Shown: in pieces, positions 1 through 10,880 of the stretch
Numbering within the stretch: the first letter of the stretch is position 1
How the letters are laid out: each line of letters begins with the position of its first letter
Source: Megaustenia siamemsis
Lineage: Eukaryota > Mollusca > Gastropoda > Stylommatophora > Ariophantidae
Direction: 5' to 3'
Assembly (NCBI GenBank): GCA_032433765.1
Contig: JAVIAB010000008.1
Span: 41,889,279-41,953,278, forward strand
DNA length: 64,000 nt
Made by a program: the position numbers and the translations under genes
Notes under the pieces: model-generated
The model's database searches: none
What the model was told of the DNA's origin: nothing
The model's input: the letters and a program-made list of their open reading frames with translations, nothing else

Positions 1-39
1 CCAACACGAATTTGTCCCTTTTCGACTGTTGTTTTAGTC

Positions 40-545
40 TGGAGGTAACAGCTGAAAGCTGTCAGCGACTCATATCTGATGGCTAACTTCAGGGACGGTG
101 AGTTAGCAGATCTACTAGATTGTCACATGTTTTTTTTTTGGTGTGTGTTCGCTAGCTTTTTATCTCTGACGAAGAGACTAGGAACTGAATTTTGCGTATT
201 AATCAGTTTTTTCCCTGGCAGCCGTGTGCACAGGGGCCCATCGCCGCAGAAGCACATAACTCCATCTTCGGTGGTACTCATTTTTTCCGTCCATGAGTAA
301 TTGACGCCTCAAGCCGAGCCTCGCTGCTGAGACCAGGGGTGGTTGCCACAGAGAGAAATCACAAATGAAAAACCCCAACTGGTGTAGCCGAGATATTAAC
401 CCACAACCTCTCTGTCTCGAGACCAACCAGACCCCCTGATTGTGAAATATAATACAAAGAATCTACGTCCACCTAACATTTTATGGGCGGATGATGGAGA
501 GGTTTAATAATTCCTTTAGTCGTCAGGTGAATGCAAAGAATCCTT
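40..545 (+). repeat. SINE-4 remnants (head about 40-130, tail about 465-545)
   Basis: The head resembles the start of the complete SINE-4 copy at 29503-29857 (GTCAGCGA followed by CTGATGGCT). The piece at about 475-545 resembles its tail (GGGCGGATGATG, then TTTAGTCGTCAGG). A SINE-3 copy lies between them, which suggests one decayed element with a later insertion. Both ends are degenerate. Confidence 0.45.
148..433 (-). repeat. SINE-3 copy 1 (tRNA-derived)
   Basis: This matches the longer copy at 21665-22018 along most of its length, including GGAACTGAATTTTGCG, GCAGCCGTGTGCACAGGGG and GGTGGTTGCC. The tRNA-like head would be at the high-coordinate end. The short open frames crossing it are products of the repeat and are not genes. 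Confidence 0.65.
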
Positions 546-892
546 ATCTTAACTTTCTTGGTCGGAGAGCACAGATAAAATATGACCGATCTTCTAAGGC
601 TGGGTGACGAAGAGGACAATCTATGCCTTTAGTAAGTCGTCGGAGAAACGCTGGGAACAGAAAGAATAACCATAGAACGGAGATATGGAAATTAAAATGA
701 GTTACAACCATAGAACATAAAGTTCATGAACAGTCCATCGTATCTGTACTCCAAGTGCTTAGATGAACTACCGGATTAGGCAGTGATCGGACCTGTATGA
801 TCCTCACAGGCAGTAATTCTTACTGGTGTATTGTGTACGTACTACGGTGAATGAAGGGGTATGCGAAGGTTCCGAAACAAAATTTGAATTTG
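546..892. other. No gene recognised
   Basis: Unassigned sequence between SINE-4 debris and LINE-C. No exon, RNA gene or repeat was recognised. Confidence 0.5.
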
Positions 893-1226
893 CCATCTCC
901 GCAACGAAGGTTGGCTATTGATCGCCATTCCACTATTGCGTTGATGGTGCAGGTTGTCATAGATTCATCATCATCATCATTGAGTGCCCTCTCCGCATCG
1001 AAGGTTGGCTACTATGGAGCGCCATTCCACTCTGTCTCTTGCTTTGATGGTGCAGATTGCCATAGGCTGACTTGTCCATCTCTTGATGTTACTCGTCCAT
1101 GTTAGTCTAGGTCTGCCTTTCACCTTTTATTTTCCCTTCTAATATTACTTTTATTAGACTGTTGTATCTTTCAACATGACCAAACAATTTTATTTGTCTT
1201 GCTCTAATTGTGTTTAGTAGTTCTTT
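893..1226 (-). repeat. LINE-C 3' end (two overlapping tail copies)
   Basis: Read on the minus strand, 963-1226 encodes the end of a reverse-transcriptase ORF (RQIKLFGHVERYNSLIKV), followed by a tail matching the LINE-C copy at 14230-14904. A second, diverged copy of the terminal segment lies at 893-962. The part at 963-1226 is the 3' half of an element whose 5' half is at 1664-1900. A LINE-A fragment splits the two. Confidence 0.65.
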
Positions 1227-1663
1227 TTCAATAAAAATGAGAAAGAGAGTTCATCGGTGCTATATAGAACCAATTCTGACCCATGGAAGCGAATCATGGA
1301 CAGTAGACAAACAAATGAAAAGACGATTAGAGGCCACAGAGATGGGATTTCTCAGAAGAATGTTGAAAGTTCTCTGGACAGATAAAAAGACCAAAGAGGA
1401 AGTTCTCAAAGCGGCCAACACAAAAAGGAAGCTCTTAAAAAACACCAGAAAGAAGCAATCAACATTTTTCGGGCACATCATGAGAAGAGGAAAGTTGGAA
1501 TACTTGGTTACAACTGGCAAAATAAAAGGAAAGAGATCGCGGACGACAAAGAGAGAAAATACTATGGAAAACAGTCAAACAACTGATACGATGCACTGTA
1601 GATAGAAGATTGGGGGGTGGGGGGGGAAGACATGATCGTCTACGCCAACCGGCATGGTACATG
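1227..1663 (+). pseudogene. LINE-A fragment, C-terminal part of reverse transcriptase, nested in LINE-C
   Basis: The plus-strand frame encodes RKRVHRCYIEPILTHGSESW, then a CLRRML-type segment (GFLRRMLKV) and STFFGHIMRRGKLE. These are hallmarks of the C-terminal domain of non-LTR retrotransposon ORF2. The copy is 5'-truncated, with no polymerase active site, and ends in a TGATGA-type tail. It matches the longer minus-strand copy at 57400-58640. The LTR-less clade is not assigned. Confidence 0.75.
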
Positions 1664-1900
1664 ATGAGTTTTTTTTCATTTTTAGTTGTTTTAAAACTTC
1701 GTTTGTTATACTCTTCTTTCCATCCAATTCTACCTATTCTTCCTAAAATCCACATTTCAATTTTCTGTTATATGTCCATTTTCTGCACCATACAGGAATA
1801 TTGGAAACATTTTGCAATTCATAGATTCAGCCTTGCTGTTGTTAGTATCTTTCGTGGCATTAAAATTACTCCATAAAATTAATTTGCCCTACGCTGTTAT
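1664..1900 (-). pseudogene. LINE-C fragment, 5' half of the split copy
   Basis: The minus strand encodes EMWILGRIGRIGWKEE and then KRSFKTT. This corresponds to the EMWIYRRIGRIGWKEKKTND segment of the plus-strand copy at 14230-14904. It continues across the LINE-A insertion into 963-1226. Confidence 0.65.
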
Positions 1901-2019
1901 CTAATCTAAACTTGTTGACTACCTACATTTACCGTTTCGGTATCTTTTGACAGACGTAGAACGCAGTGAACTCTCTTGAGAAACTAAAAATCATGAAAAG
2001 TGAGCTATTTGACCATGCC

Positions 2020-2702
2020 TTCCTCGTTTTTGCCTGCTGTTTGTTTTCTAGTGTTAATATTCTGTCAATCCATATTATTCGTGGTCGGCCCTTGGGTCTG
2101 GCGTTTTCGCAATGTTTACTGAAGGCACGTTTTGTTGTGACTTGATCTTTTTTGTCCAGTGGTCAAACCATTTTATCTGGTGTTTATATGTTATATGGCG
2201 GTGGTTATTCCTAGCTCTCAGGCTTCCTTCTGATGAAAGAGATGGGAGTAAAGATGGGCACAGCCTGAAAAAAAAAACGTAGTGTGCGTATAGTAAGACT
2301 TATCAATCAATACAGAACGGGGGAGGGGGTCGGAAAACACCTAAGGACATGTACAGGGGTGCATAATGATGACCTGCAAATAACTGTTTCCTGTCATTCG
2401 TCTAACACATTTCATCGCAGCAGAGGTTATATTTCTTATTGTACTTGCATCTAGGGTCCTGGACTGACTATGGTAGCATAATGTCGGGATGAAGATTAAA
2501 CTCCTCTGCTTGATCTAGTTGTCTGCCGTGTAGTTTTTGTTTTCCTTTAACGATATTTATTACTTCTGTTTTGTTGAATTTCATGTATTTTGTGCTGATG
2601 AATCTGTTCAAATATAAAAGGTCTTCAATTTTCCCATGTATCACAGCCTGATTGTCTGGAAACAGAAGCTCGTTCTCTGATGGGTTGCCTAACTTGCATA
2701 TA
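2020..2702 (-). pseudogene. LINE-B reverse-transcriptase fragment
   Basis: This matches the antisense of the long LINE-B copy at 15795-17800. Shared stretches include TCGTGGTCGGCCCTTGGGTCTG (quoted here as TCGTGGTC-GCCCTTGGGTC) and the segment reading TTCTGTTTTGTTGAATTTCA. It ends at TTGCATATA, where an insertion begins. It is heavily frameshifted and non-functional. Confidence 0.65.
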
Positions 2703-3175
2703 AAGTAAATGTAAAGTAAGAGACTTGAACGAGCATCTTAGCATGCTAGTTTCCACCCATATGCGTTCGGCCCACCTATCCAGAAATGTTCCGAGATTTC
2801 TGAATAGTGTCGCTTTAAGCGATCACAAGTGCACGGGCAAACACTGGTGACATAAACAGCCCTTACTCTGTGAGAGAACTAGCACAGCGGCAGAGGACAA
2901 TGTAACATACACACAACTGTGCTCAGAGCTAAAATAATGGAGAAACAATCGCGATCATACAGACATAAAGTAAACAAAATTGCAACCATAAATATTTATG
3001 GTATCAGAGAATACTAATGTCACTATGAGGGATAACACCAGAAGAGCAAAGAATCGCAGATTGTATCTCCCCTTGACGCCAAAGGAGGAAAGATAGATTC
3101 GATATTCCTCACCTTCCCAGGGTAAAGCCCTGGTACCCATTTCTGCCAAGGGTGGTTTTCCCAACGAGGCCCCCC
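2703..3175 (+). repeat. Insertion into LINE-B, carrying a plus-strand LINE-B 3' end
   Basis: The LINE-B sequence stops at TGCATATA near 2702 and resumes after TGCATATA near 3177. The roughly 475-bp block between therefore looks inserted with an 8-bp duplication. Its part at 2990-3105 encodes RRAKNRRLYLPL on the plus strand. That is the LINE-B C-terminus in the opposite orientation to the host copy. Confidence 0.45.
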
Positions 3176-3290
3176 TGCATATATAGTCCATGTATGTAAT
3201 AAATACGGTGGGGGGGGGGGGGGGAGAAATTCCTGATCCAACTTCCAAAGTGGCGTTTACATCATAATTACACACATTCATCACCAGATG
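3176..3290 (-). pseudogene. LINE-B fragment resumed after insertion
   Basis: Antisense LINE-B sequence (ATAGTCCATGTATGTAATAA) corresponding to the region near 16640. It is interrupted by a poly-G run at about 3210-3225. Confidence 0.5.
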
Positions 3291-4004
3291 GTTTCCACTT
3301 AAATGTCTAGTGTAGTGGGGGAAGTCTGTCCTCTTTCACTCATCACATGATCAATGTATTTCCAACGCCTTTGTCTTATTAAGACAGACATGCACTCTTT
3401 CCAGTTTATGTTTGAATGTTTTCATAGAAAATAGACATTTGTTTTCAAAGGCCTTCAATATCGTATCTGAAGTCTGGATGGATTTCCAATTTTCATATCT
3501 ATATGTTATAACCTGGTATTGAGTTACAACCACAGAACAGATATATGTAAATTGACACTGAGTTATAAATAGAGATTCAGAGACAGGACACTACTGAGCA
3601 CATAAAGAAGCTCTACTAAAAATAAATATTTAAGTCCTGTGATGAAATATGAGCAAAAGCAGTCAAAATTCCTGCAAACAATGTAGTATTGACAAGTAAA
3701 ATAGAAAACTCCGTTTAATAATATAGAAATTGATATGATTGGATAATCTCAGAAATTACAAGTAACATTTTAAGTGTTTAGCATTCTGGGCTCATACATT
3801 CATTAGAGGATTCAAAACATTTAGAGGGATGATCTGGGGAGATATTTTTGTTAGTCAACGGTTTCGTCATCACCATCACTGGGATCTCATCAGGTGAAGA
3901 TTTTGTATAATTAATTTAATAAAGCTGATTAAATTGGTAACATTTAGAGATCCTAATCTCTAGACTGTACCTCACATGTACAAACATGACACAATTCATA
4001 AAAG
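3291..4004. other. No gene recognised; downstream flank of RPLP2
   Basis: AT-rich sequence with short open frames only. No repeat family was recognised. Confidence 0.5.
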
Positions 4005-4068
4005 ACGAAAGCATGTTGGGCATGTTACTTTTAATAAAAAAATTGTTATTGATAAGATGTAGGTCTGT
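4005..4068 (-). other. RPLP2: RPLP2 3' UTR and probable poly(A) signal
   Basis: After the stop codon the minus strand reads through a short AT-rich stretch with the variant hexamer ATTAAA at about 4029-4034. No canonical AATAAA is seen close by. Cleavage around 4010 is inferred. Confidence 0.45.
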
Positions 4069-4139
4069 CTAGTCAAACAGTCCAAAGCCCATGTCATCAT
4101 CTGATTCTTCAGACTCTGCTTTCTTTTCTTCTTTCTTTG
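4069..4139 (-). CDS. RPLP2: 60S acidic ribosomal protein P2, coding exon 3 (last)
   Basis: This exon encodes the C-terminal tail KKEEKKAESEESDDDMGF followed by GLFD and a TAG stop at 4071-4069. The acidic SDDDMGFGLFD end is the invariant C-terminus of eukaryotic P0/P1/P2 stalk proteins, which recruits translational GTPases. The acceptor is TTGCAG at 4145-4140. The reading frame continues in phase with the previous exon, which supplies the first base of an alanine codon. The spliced protein is 120 residues, close to the usual 110-120 for P2. Confidence 0.95.
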
Positions 4140-4194
4140 CTGCAATGAAAAAAAAAACTTCATCGTAAATAAGAAATAGAAAAATAGATTTCTT

Positions 4195-4560
4195 TGTTTG
4201 CTTTCTCTCGCCCAATGACTAAAGGAACACAACTCTTCGTCATCCGCCCTTAAATGACGTCAAGTGCCATGTATATATGCATTGTGGCTTGCAATGAAAC
4301 TTATTTGCACCTTTTACCCTAACACATCTGACTTCAGCCAGCATATTATTGTGTACTGTGTTGACATCCCTCTTCTATGCCTACTCGCTTGGCTGGTCTA
4401 GACAGTTTCTAGAAGCAGACTCAAAGAGGTTGAGTATGGTCTGGAAGGTCCTGGTTCACCAATTCTCGCTCAAGCCATAAGATTAGGGTCGCTGACAGCT
4501 TCCACCTCTGCTGCTGTGAGGCTCTTTGAACTCGAGATATAGATTTCAGATATAAACTGT
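4195..4560 (-). repeat. SINE-4 copy in RPLP2 intron 3
   Basis: Contains the SINE-4 landmarks in reverse: CGCCCAATGACTAAAGGA, TCGTCATCCGCCCTTAAA, CATCTGACTTCAGCCAGCAT, CTACTCGCTTGGCTGG and GTCGCTGACAGCTTCCACC. It is diverged relative to the copy at 29503-29857. Confidence 0.6.
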
Positions 4561-5564
4561 TAAAAGCTCTGTAAGAGCTATTGTAAAGTAGTATCACAAC
4601 ATATACAGCAGGGAATTAAATGCAGTAACTTCTAGTCTCTCTCTCTCTCTCTGCGTTCAGGACTCAATCAGAGTAAGGATTCCAGACTCTCATATGAAGT
4701 CAGCTGTCAGGCTAAGTGTGTTGATCGCCCCCACAGACAGAACATCACAATTAGAGGCTGTCAGATCCACTCTGACTGAACACCCGTTAATACGTTGCAC
4801 TGTGTTCTGCGCCAGTGGCCCAGTGCATCCGATTTCAGCCAGCATTTTTTCAGGTTTGCTTTCCTTAGCCTTTGATTGTCCCCAATCTTCCTGCAAGGCA
4901 GCAGTTGATCTTTTCTGTCGGGGGATTCTGCCCTTAGATGGTCGGCCTTCCCAGGTTTACGAGCACCATCTGCCCGAGTCACTAGAGGTGACTAACACAG
5001 ACATGCGACTTGTAATATGAGGAAACTGCAACAAGGAACACATTTCATGCATAGCCTCCATTTGTTCCCGCCGCCTATCCCCATATACCGGTAAGTCATG
5101 TCCTCCCGAAAATGATGATCATCGTAGCACTTGATGATGTTAGGCCATCGTTGATGACTCCAATTCCGAACATATAGACACACAGTCAGTCGTCAATTTA
5201 TTCTTGTTGCACATCAAACAGCAGACCGTAAGATTTAACTTCTAGTGAAGTCGTACTAATGTGTGCTGATGTCATCAGGCATTATCACCTTTTTTTTTAA
5301 TCCTACCTCATTTGCCTTATGGCATCAAGGGGAGAGATGGTTCATGCTTTCTATTATCCTGCATCTGCTGTTATCACTTTTAGGTTCTCTTTTAATAGTG
5401 CATGGCCATGACCAAAACAAAAACCAAGAAATAAAAATTAACTGACAAAACAAGATTCTGACTTTAAAAGCAAATTACACAGATTCACAAATCTTTTACA
5501 TAGTCTAACTTCAATATATTGATGGAAACAATTTCAAAGGTCATAAATACCAATGACTACTAAC
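4561..5564. other. RPLP2 intron 3 interior; antisense LINE-B 3' scrap at 5280-5400
   Basis: Mostly unassigned. A piece at 5280-5400 resembles the antisense LINE-B 3' end (CATTTGCCTT then AGGGGAGAGATGG). Around 4780-4860 there is a weak match to the middle of SINE-4 (CATCCGATTTCAGCCAGCAT). The open frames here overlap repeats and lack splice context. Confidence 0.4.
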
Positions 5565-5684
5565 CTGCTGCAGCAGGAGCAGCCGCTTTTTCTGCAGGAG
5601 CGGCACCGCCACCACCAGCTGGAGCAGCAACAGCAGAAGCTGCAACAGCCCCCCCTGATGGAACTGATGCTAACTTTTTGGACC
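5565..5684 (-). CDS. RPLP2: 60S acidic ribosomal protein P2, coding exon 2
   Basis: This exon encodes GSKKLASVPSGGAVAA and then an alanine/glycine-rich hinge (SAVAAPAGGGGAAPAEKAA). Such a flexible linker joins the dimerisation domain of P2 to its acidic tail. The acceptor is TTTGCAG at the high-coordinate end and the donor is CAGCAG followed by GTTAGT. It is 120 nt and phase 1 at both ends, in frame with both neighbours. The Ala/Gly linker is typical of the family and its length varies between species. Confidence 0.93.
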
Positions 5685-5776
5685 CTGCAAATAAATAAAT
5701 AACCTATTTTTTTTTCACACAAACAAACCGAGCAATTACGTTTAGTAAATTAATCAAATCTGTAAGCTATGAACAG

Positions 5777-5911
5777 AAGTGTGTGTTCACTTGCGAAACA
5801 CAAAGCTTAGATAGCTCTGGTCTGTCTTGGAACACATGCATTTTAATGTTGGGCCTCTTTCTGTAACATGATCTGTATTGAACAAAATCATATTGATTAT
5901 GAAACGGCCTA

Positions 5912-5914
<3 letters not shown>
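5777..5914 (-). ncRNA. Candidate box H/ACA snoRNA, copy 1, in RPLP2 intron 2
   Basis: The minus strand, which is the sense of the host gene, reads as hairpin, H box, hairpin, ACA box. The first hairpin has a GGCC/GGCC base and an ATATGAT/ATCATGT upper stem. The H box is ACATTA at 5849-5844, matching ANANNA. The second hairpin has lower stem GTGTTC/GAACAC, a large internal loop, and upper stem AGAGC/GCTTT. ACA at 5782-5780 lies three nucleotides from the proposed end. Total length is 138 nt. A second, diverged 138-nt copy lies at 8389-8526. Human RPLP2 is known to host SNORA52, so the location is plausible. The pairing was done by hand and no rRNA target was identified. Confidence 0.55.
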
Positions 5915-6213
<299 letters not shown>

Positions 6214-7430
6214 ACACACACTGAACCAAAAGTAGGTGGACAGAAAATGACAAGATTTATACTAAATTTATTTACATTCAATCTTTTTTTATTGTATAAA
6301 ATAAAAATGTAACTGTAACGTAATAATAGTTTATCAAAATTTAATTGTATTAGTCAATATAATAAAATCTCATAATAAAACTTATTAATTTTGTAGCCCA
6401 GTAATAACAAAGGTTTAAAACTGACAAGTAATTTAGTAGAAAAAAAAAAAATAAGGATGTCGATGTGCTCCTAATCTCCTTCAGCTTTAAACTTATAAAA
6501 TTGTCTGAACTTTCAACTAAAACTGAAAAATCAGCAGGCTCCGATTTAAGGCTTTAACTCAGCACGCTTGAAGATTAATTTAAGGACAGGCTGACAACTG
6601 TTAAATTTGCTTTAGTACATTTTTTTCTGGTACCGCAAATATATTGATAAAACCTGATGATTCAACGGAGTGGCCAATAGTTCAAATTTCTTCTCACCTA
6701 TCAACCAACTATTATCCAGTCACCAGGAATTTCACACCTACTCTGTCAGTCTAAATTCACACGTGCGACGCTACTGGGCATGTCTAAAGACTCTTGTAAA
6801 GTGGTTATAAAACCCTTTTGAATCTCTGGTCTAGTCAAAAGCATCATCACGGTTACATTTCATGAACAAGGGATCACTCTTTTGCATGAATGCAGAGAAA
6901 TTTGTACCAGGGGAACTATAGAACCTGCAGAAAATGATTAGTGAAAACAGTCTTGCGGGCACCCCGCTTGGTTGGCCCACTTTGTTTTACAGTGTGCCTC
7001 AGATCTATACCACATCATGCAACAGTTTCTACCAATCGCTGTCTTCCTAGTCAACTAGCAACAGATATTGTGACTTTCAGGATTTAATTCAACTCCATCA
7101 ACTCAATATATTATTACTATGTGCATAACCTTCTTGTTGTACCTCATCATCAAGAGGACATCCATAGCTGCTTATCATTCATACTTATCTTGCTCATTTC
7201 AGAAAAAACAACATGCAGATCATATCTGCCTATCAAAAGATATAGCTGAAGAATAACATTTCATATTTTTCTTTACACCAGAAAGTGTAAAGTGATTTGT
7301 TAATCTTTGTATTGTTTTGTAACTGTGAATGATGACATACATATTTAGATCATAATTAAGTGTTAATTAACAAATTTAGCAATGGGATGACTAAGAGACC
7401 ATGTTAAGCCGCTGTGACTGACCACTGGTT
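6214..7430. other. RPLP2 intron 2 interior, no feature recognised
   Basis: AT-rich sequence. No open frame, recognised repeat or structured RNA candidate was found. Confidence 0.5.
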
Positions 7431-8160
7431 GTAAACTTACCTTAGATGTCGGAAATGGAATGTGGAACTCATAAACTAAGGGCTAGTCACAGAAGTGGCA
7501 GATGGTTAGGGAGGGTCACTTAGAATGACCTTAGCTGTCAGTAGGAAGGTAGAACTCATAAACTAAGGTCTAGTCACAGAAGTGGCAGATGGTTAGGGAT
7601 GGTCACTTGAGGGTAGAGAGGAGTGGAGCAGTATCAAATGTCATTTTTATCTGGTGAAAAAATAGTTGGCAGAAAAAAATGGTTAACTGTCAGGTAAAAG
7701 GACAGAAGTATAAAAGTTAGAGGGCAGACCTGAGAAGCAGCATCCACTTTTAGACTTCGAATAAGGAACACACAGAGATAGCCACACACTAGCAACCGAT
7801 AGGAACGGAGATAGTCACAGAAGAACTTCAACTTAGAGAAGAGACTAGAACTTGAGATAGCCATTGGAGAACGTTAGAAACAGAAGAAACAGACGTATGA
7901 GAGTTAAGAGAGAGGGACGAATAGAATATCCACTATACGAATAGCTGAGGTACAACACTGTCAGTAGTCGAAGTACTTCAGCGGCCAAGACTGTTAACAG
8001 ATTGAACAAGTATCTACAGAAACGCTAGGAAGGATAGCCTGATAGTATCTATATGTATATAGATAATAAATGATGACTTATTTATAACATAGCAAGTTTG
8101 TTCATTCATGAATGTGTGGTGTCGTGTCTTATACGAAGAACAATTAGAATACGTCTATAG
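7431..8160. repeat. LTR-like non-coding block with internal 85-bp duplication
   Basis: This block is less AT-rich than its surroundings. It has an internal duplication in which CATAAACTAAGGNCTAGTC recurs 85 bp later (about 7467-7523 and 7552-7608). An AATAAA lies near its far end (TAGATAATAAATGATG). Composition and layout recall long terminal repeats. Neither clear termini nor a target-site duplication was resolved, so this is a tentative label. Confidence 0.3.
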
Positions 8161-8388
8161 TTTACTCTTGTAAGCATTATTAATCTAACATTGAAATATG
8201 AACTGAAATAACAAAATATTCATCAAGCTAGAATAATTTATGTGGAACCATTATTGAGGACCACTCTTAAATATCAGGTGTAAGGCTCAGCAGACTTTTA
8301 TCTCTCAAGAATAATAACTAAAATTGTTAGAATTAGAAAGAGCCCAAATGCTACTTTAAACAAACAGTTGTACTCAATACAGTATATT

Positions 8389-8526
8389 AAATGTATGTTC
8401 TCTTGCGAAACACAGAGCATACACAGCTCTGGTCTGTCTTGGAACATATATTTTAATGTAAGGCCTCATTTAGTTATATGACTTGTATTTAACAGAATCA
8501 TATTTGTATATGAAATAGCCTCTAAT
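8389..8526 (-). ncRNA. Candidate box H/ACA snoRNA, copy 2, in RPLP2 intron 2
   Basis: This is a diverged paralogue of 5777-5914 with the same length and order. The first hairpin has base AGGC/GCCT and upper stem ATATGA/TCATAT. The H box ACATTA is at 8459-8454. The second hairpin has lower stem ATGTTC/GAACAT and upper stem AGAGC/GCTCT. The ACA box at 8394-8392 is followed by three nucleotides. The internal loop of the second hairpin (CAAGACAGACC on the left, GTGTTTCGCAAG on the right) is identical in the two copies, as expected for a guide pocket. Lower-stem differences preserve pairing: G-C in copy 1 becomes A-T here. The fold was done by hand and expression is unknown. Confidence 0.55.
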
Positions 8527-9009
8527 AATTTTGTCAAAAATGTGAACATACATACACTATTATTACAATACCAATACTATCTGTGACAAACTCAAACTGT
8601 CTGTCACAGATCACTTTCAAACAAATTTAAATGGTAAATGAACTTTAACAATCCTTGTTCTTAACTTCAGTTAATTAATTTTAAAATATTGTATAATTTA
8701 AAAACACAAAGTTGTTCAGAGATGTTGGATTTGACAATCAAATATGGTGTGCAACATTTTCTACCCATGGAGATACTCCCTTTAAATTATTAGTTCGGAC
8801 AAGAATTAATAGGCAGCTCTGTGTTGTGACAAGTTCAAACAGTAAATATACTGTTTTAATATGGAAATGTCCAAAATTTGTACATAAAAAAATGTATATA
8901 TAATTCATTCAATCATGAATATGGCTAATAGTGTTCCAATAATTCTTTCGCCCGGCAGTATGGTTATTTCCTACCCTTTTACCTGATATATAAATTGAAA
9001 TAGTAACAC
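8527..9009. other. RPLP2 intron 2 interior, no gene
   Basis: AT-rich. A small hairpin at about 8580-8610 (CTGTGACA ... TGTCACAG) is the only structure noticed. Confidence 0.5.
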
Positions 9010-10880
9010 ACAGTCATATGACATCTCAGTGCAACTGGATGGTCTTAAGAGTAAGAAGGTCTTACTGCGCCAGGGAGTTCCACAGGGACGGGTACTATCT
9101 CCAACACTTTTTCTGATCTACATCAATGACCTAGTTACTGAACTACCACATGGCATCAATGTGGCAATGTATGCAGATGACTTGGTAATGAGGTGCACAG
9201 AGGAGTATGCCAGTGGCTCCAAATTGTTACAAAGAGCTATGAATGCACTGAATTCATGGACAAATAGATGGTGTATCAGCATCAATACAGACAAATGTAG
9301 TACTACACTGATCACTCTCTCCGAAAAAACAAAAAGCAGGAGCCATCTACATAAACAATGAGCCTGTGAAAGAAGACATACAAGCTACATATCTTGGAGT
9401 TACATTTGATAACAAACTATCTTGGAAACAGCAGATAAATAAGGCAACCCAAAATCAAAAAGCAAGGAGAAAGCTGTGTGGAACCACATGGGGTGCAAGT
9501 GGGAAAATACTCAGTAAAGTTTACCAACAGAGTATACGCCCACATTTAGAATGTGGATCATCTGCATGGTGCTCAGCATCAAACACCACACTGCAAGAAA
9601 TGGACAAAGTACAAAACCAGGCACTTAGGGGTCACATCACAGGAGCAATGAAATCAACATCAATATTGGAGATGGAGAAATTGTGGAGGATACCAGCACT
9701 GAGAGAACGGAGGGACACAAAGGTGCTGATACAGACAGAAACGCTTGCATGCAGAGACATCCAATGAAGGACAGATTCCAAAATCTTGCATTGGGACGAC
9801 TTAAGAGAAGCAGTTTTATCCACCAAGCCAAGCGTATTAGTAGACAAACACCAGATATGCCAAGAGTTGTTACACACCCCCCCCCCCCCACACCAGAACA
9901 GACTCCCTGGACAGAGGAATCAGGATTATCAATACAAATACGGACAGAAGTGAAAGGAATAGTTGACAAAGACAAATACGGACAGAAGTGAAAGGAATAG
10001 TTGACAAAGAGGAATAGAATAGTCTACAGCGAAAAACAATAACTCTCAGTTTCCTGGATGAAGAATACCCACAAGACCTATGGATTCGTGTGTACACAGA
10101 TGGATCAGCACAGAATGCAGTAAAGAATGGGGGAGCAGGTGCATATATAGAGTACCCAAATAACACTAGGGATATGAATAAAATAGCAACAGGGAAATAT
10201 TGTAACAATTATGATGCAGAAATACAAGCAATAAAGTTTGCATTAGAAAAACTGCTGAACAGTTATCTTAGCCCGCAGCCTGTTGTGTTTTTGACAGATG
10301 CAAGATCAGTACTCCAGGCACTACAATCCAGAAAATTACCACATCTGCAGACCTTATTGACTGAACTCTGCAAGCACCACAGGGTTGCCCTGCAGTGGAT
10401 CCCATCTCACTGTGGAATACCAGGAAATGAGAAAGCAGATCAGTTGGTAAAGGAAGGTTCAACAGGCGCACAACTAGATACACCGGTTACATACCATCAT
10501 AAGAAACAGATAATCAAATCAATAAGAGGACCACAAGCCCCAAATCAGGATGCCTTTAATATTATGAATATGATATGAACAAGTTATCAGTATATGCCTT
10601 AGAACAGGATACAATCGATTCCATAGTCACATGTATACAAAATTCAAGATCGGTACCTCAACTACTTTTACATGTGGACAAGCGCCCCAGACTGCTGAAC
10701 ACATACTTCAAGACTGCACTGAATATAGTAGACTGAGAAAAATCCATTGGCCCATAGATACACTACCGATAAAACTATATATGGGCCACTGCAAGAATTA
10801 CAAAAGACAGTAAAATTTATGCAGGAAACGACATTGCAGATATAGACAATACTTCAGGCGAACGGATAGATATGACATCT
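9010..10880 (+). pseudogene. LINE-F: non-LTR retrotransposon with RT and RNase H, 5'-truncated, antisense in RPLP2 intron 2
   Basis: The plus-strand frames encode the reverse-transcriptase core: LRQGVPQGRVLSPTLFLIYI at about 9070-9120 and the catalytic box NVAMYADDLVM at about 9160-9190. Next come ATYLGVTFDNKLSW and a thumb-like segment. From about 10090 there is an RNase H domain with YTDGSAQNAVKNGGAG, the NNYDAEIQAIKFAL helix, FLTDARSVLQAL and IPSHCGIPGNEKADQL, so the catalytic D-E-D-D pattern is visible. The end carries a cysteine motif (TTFTCGQAPQTAEHIL). The ORF is broken into at least four frames, one break being a 38-bp tandem duplication at 9941-10015. RNase H places it near the I/R1/jockey-type groups. 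The exact clade is not assigned. Confidence 0.85.
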
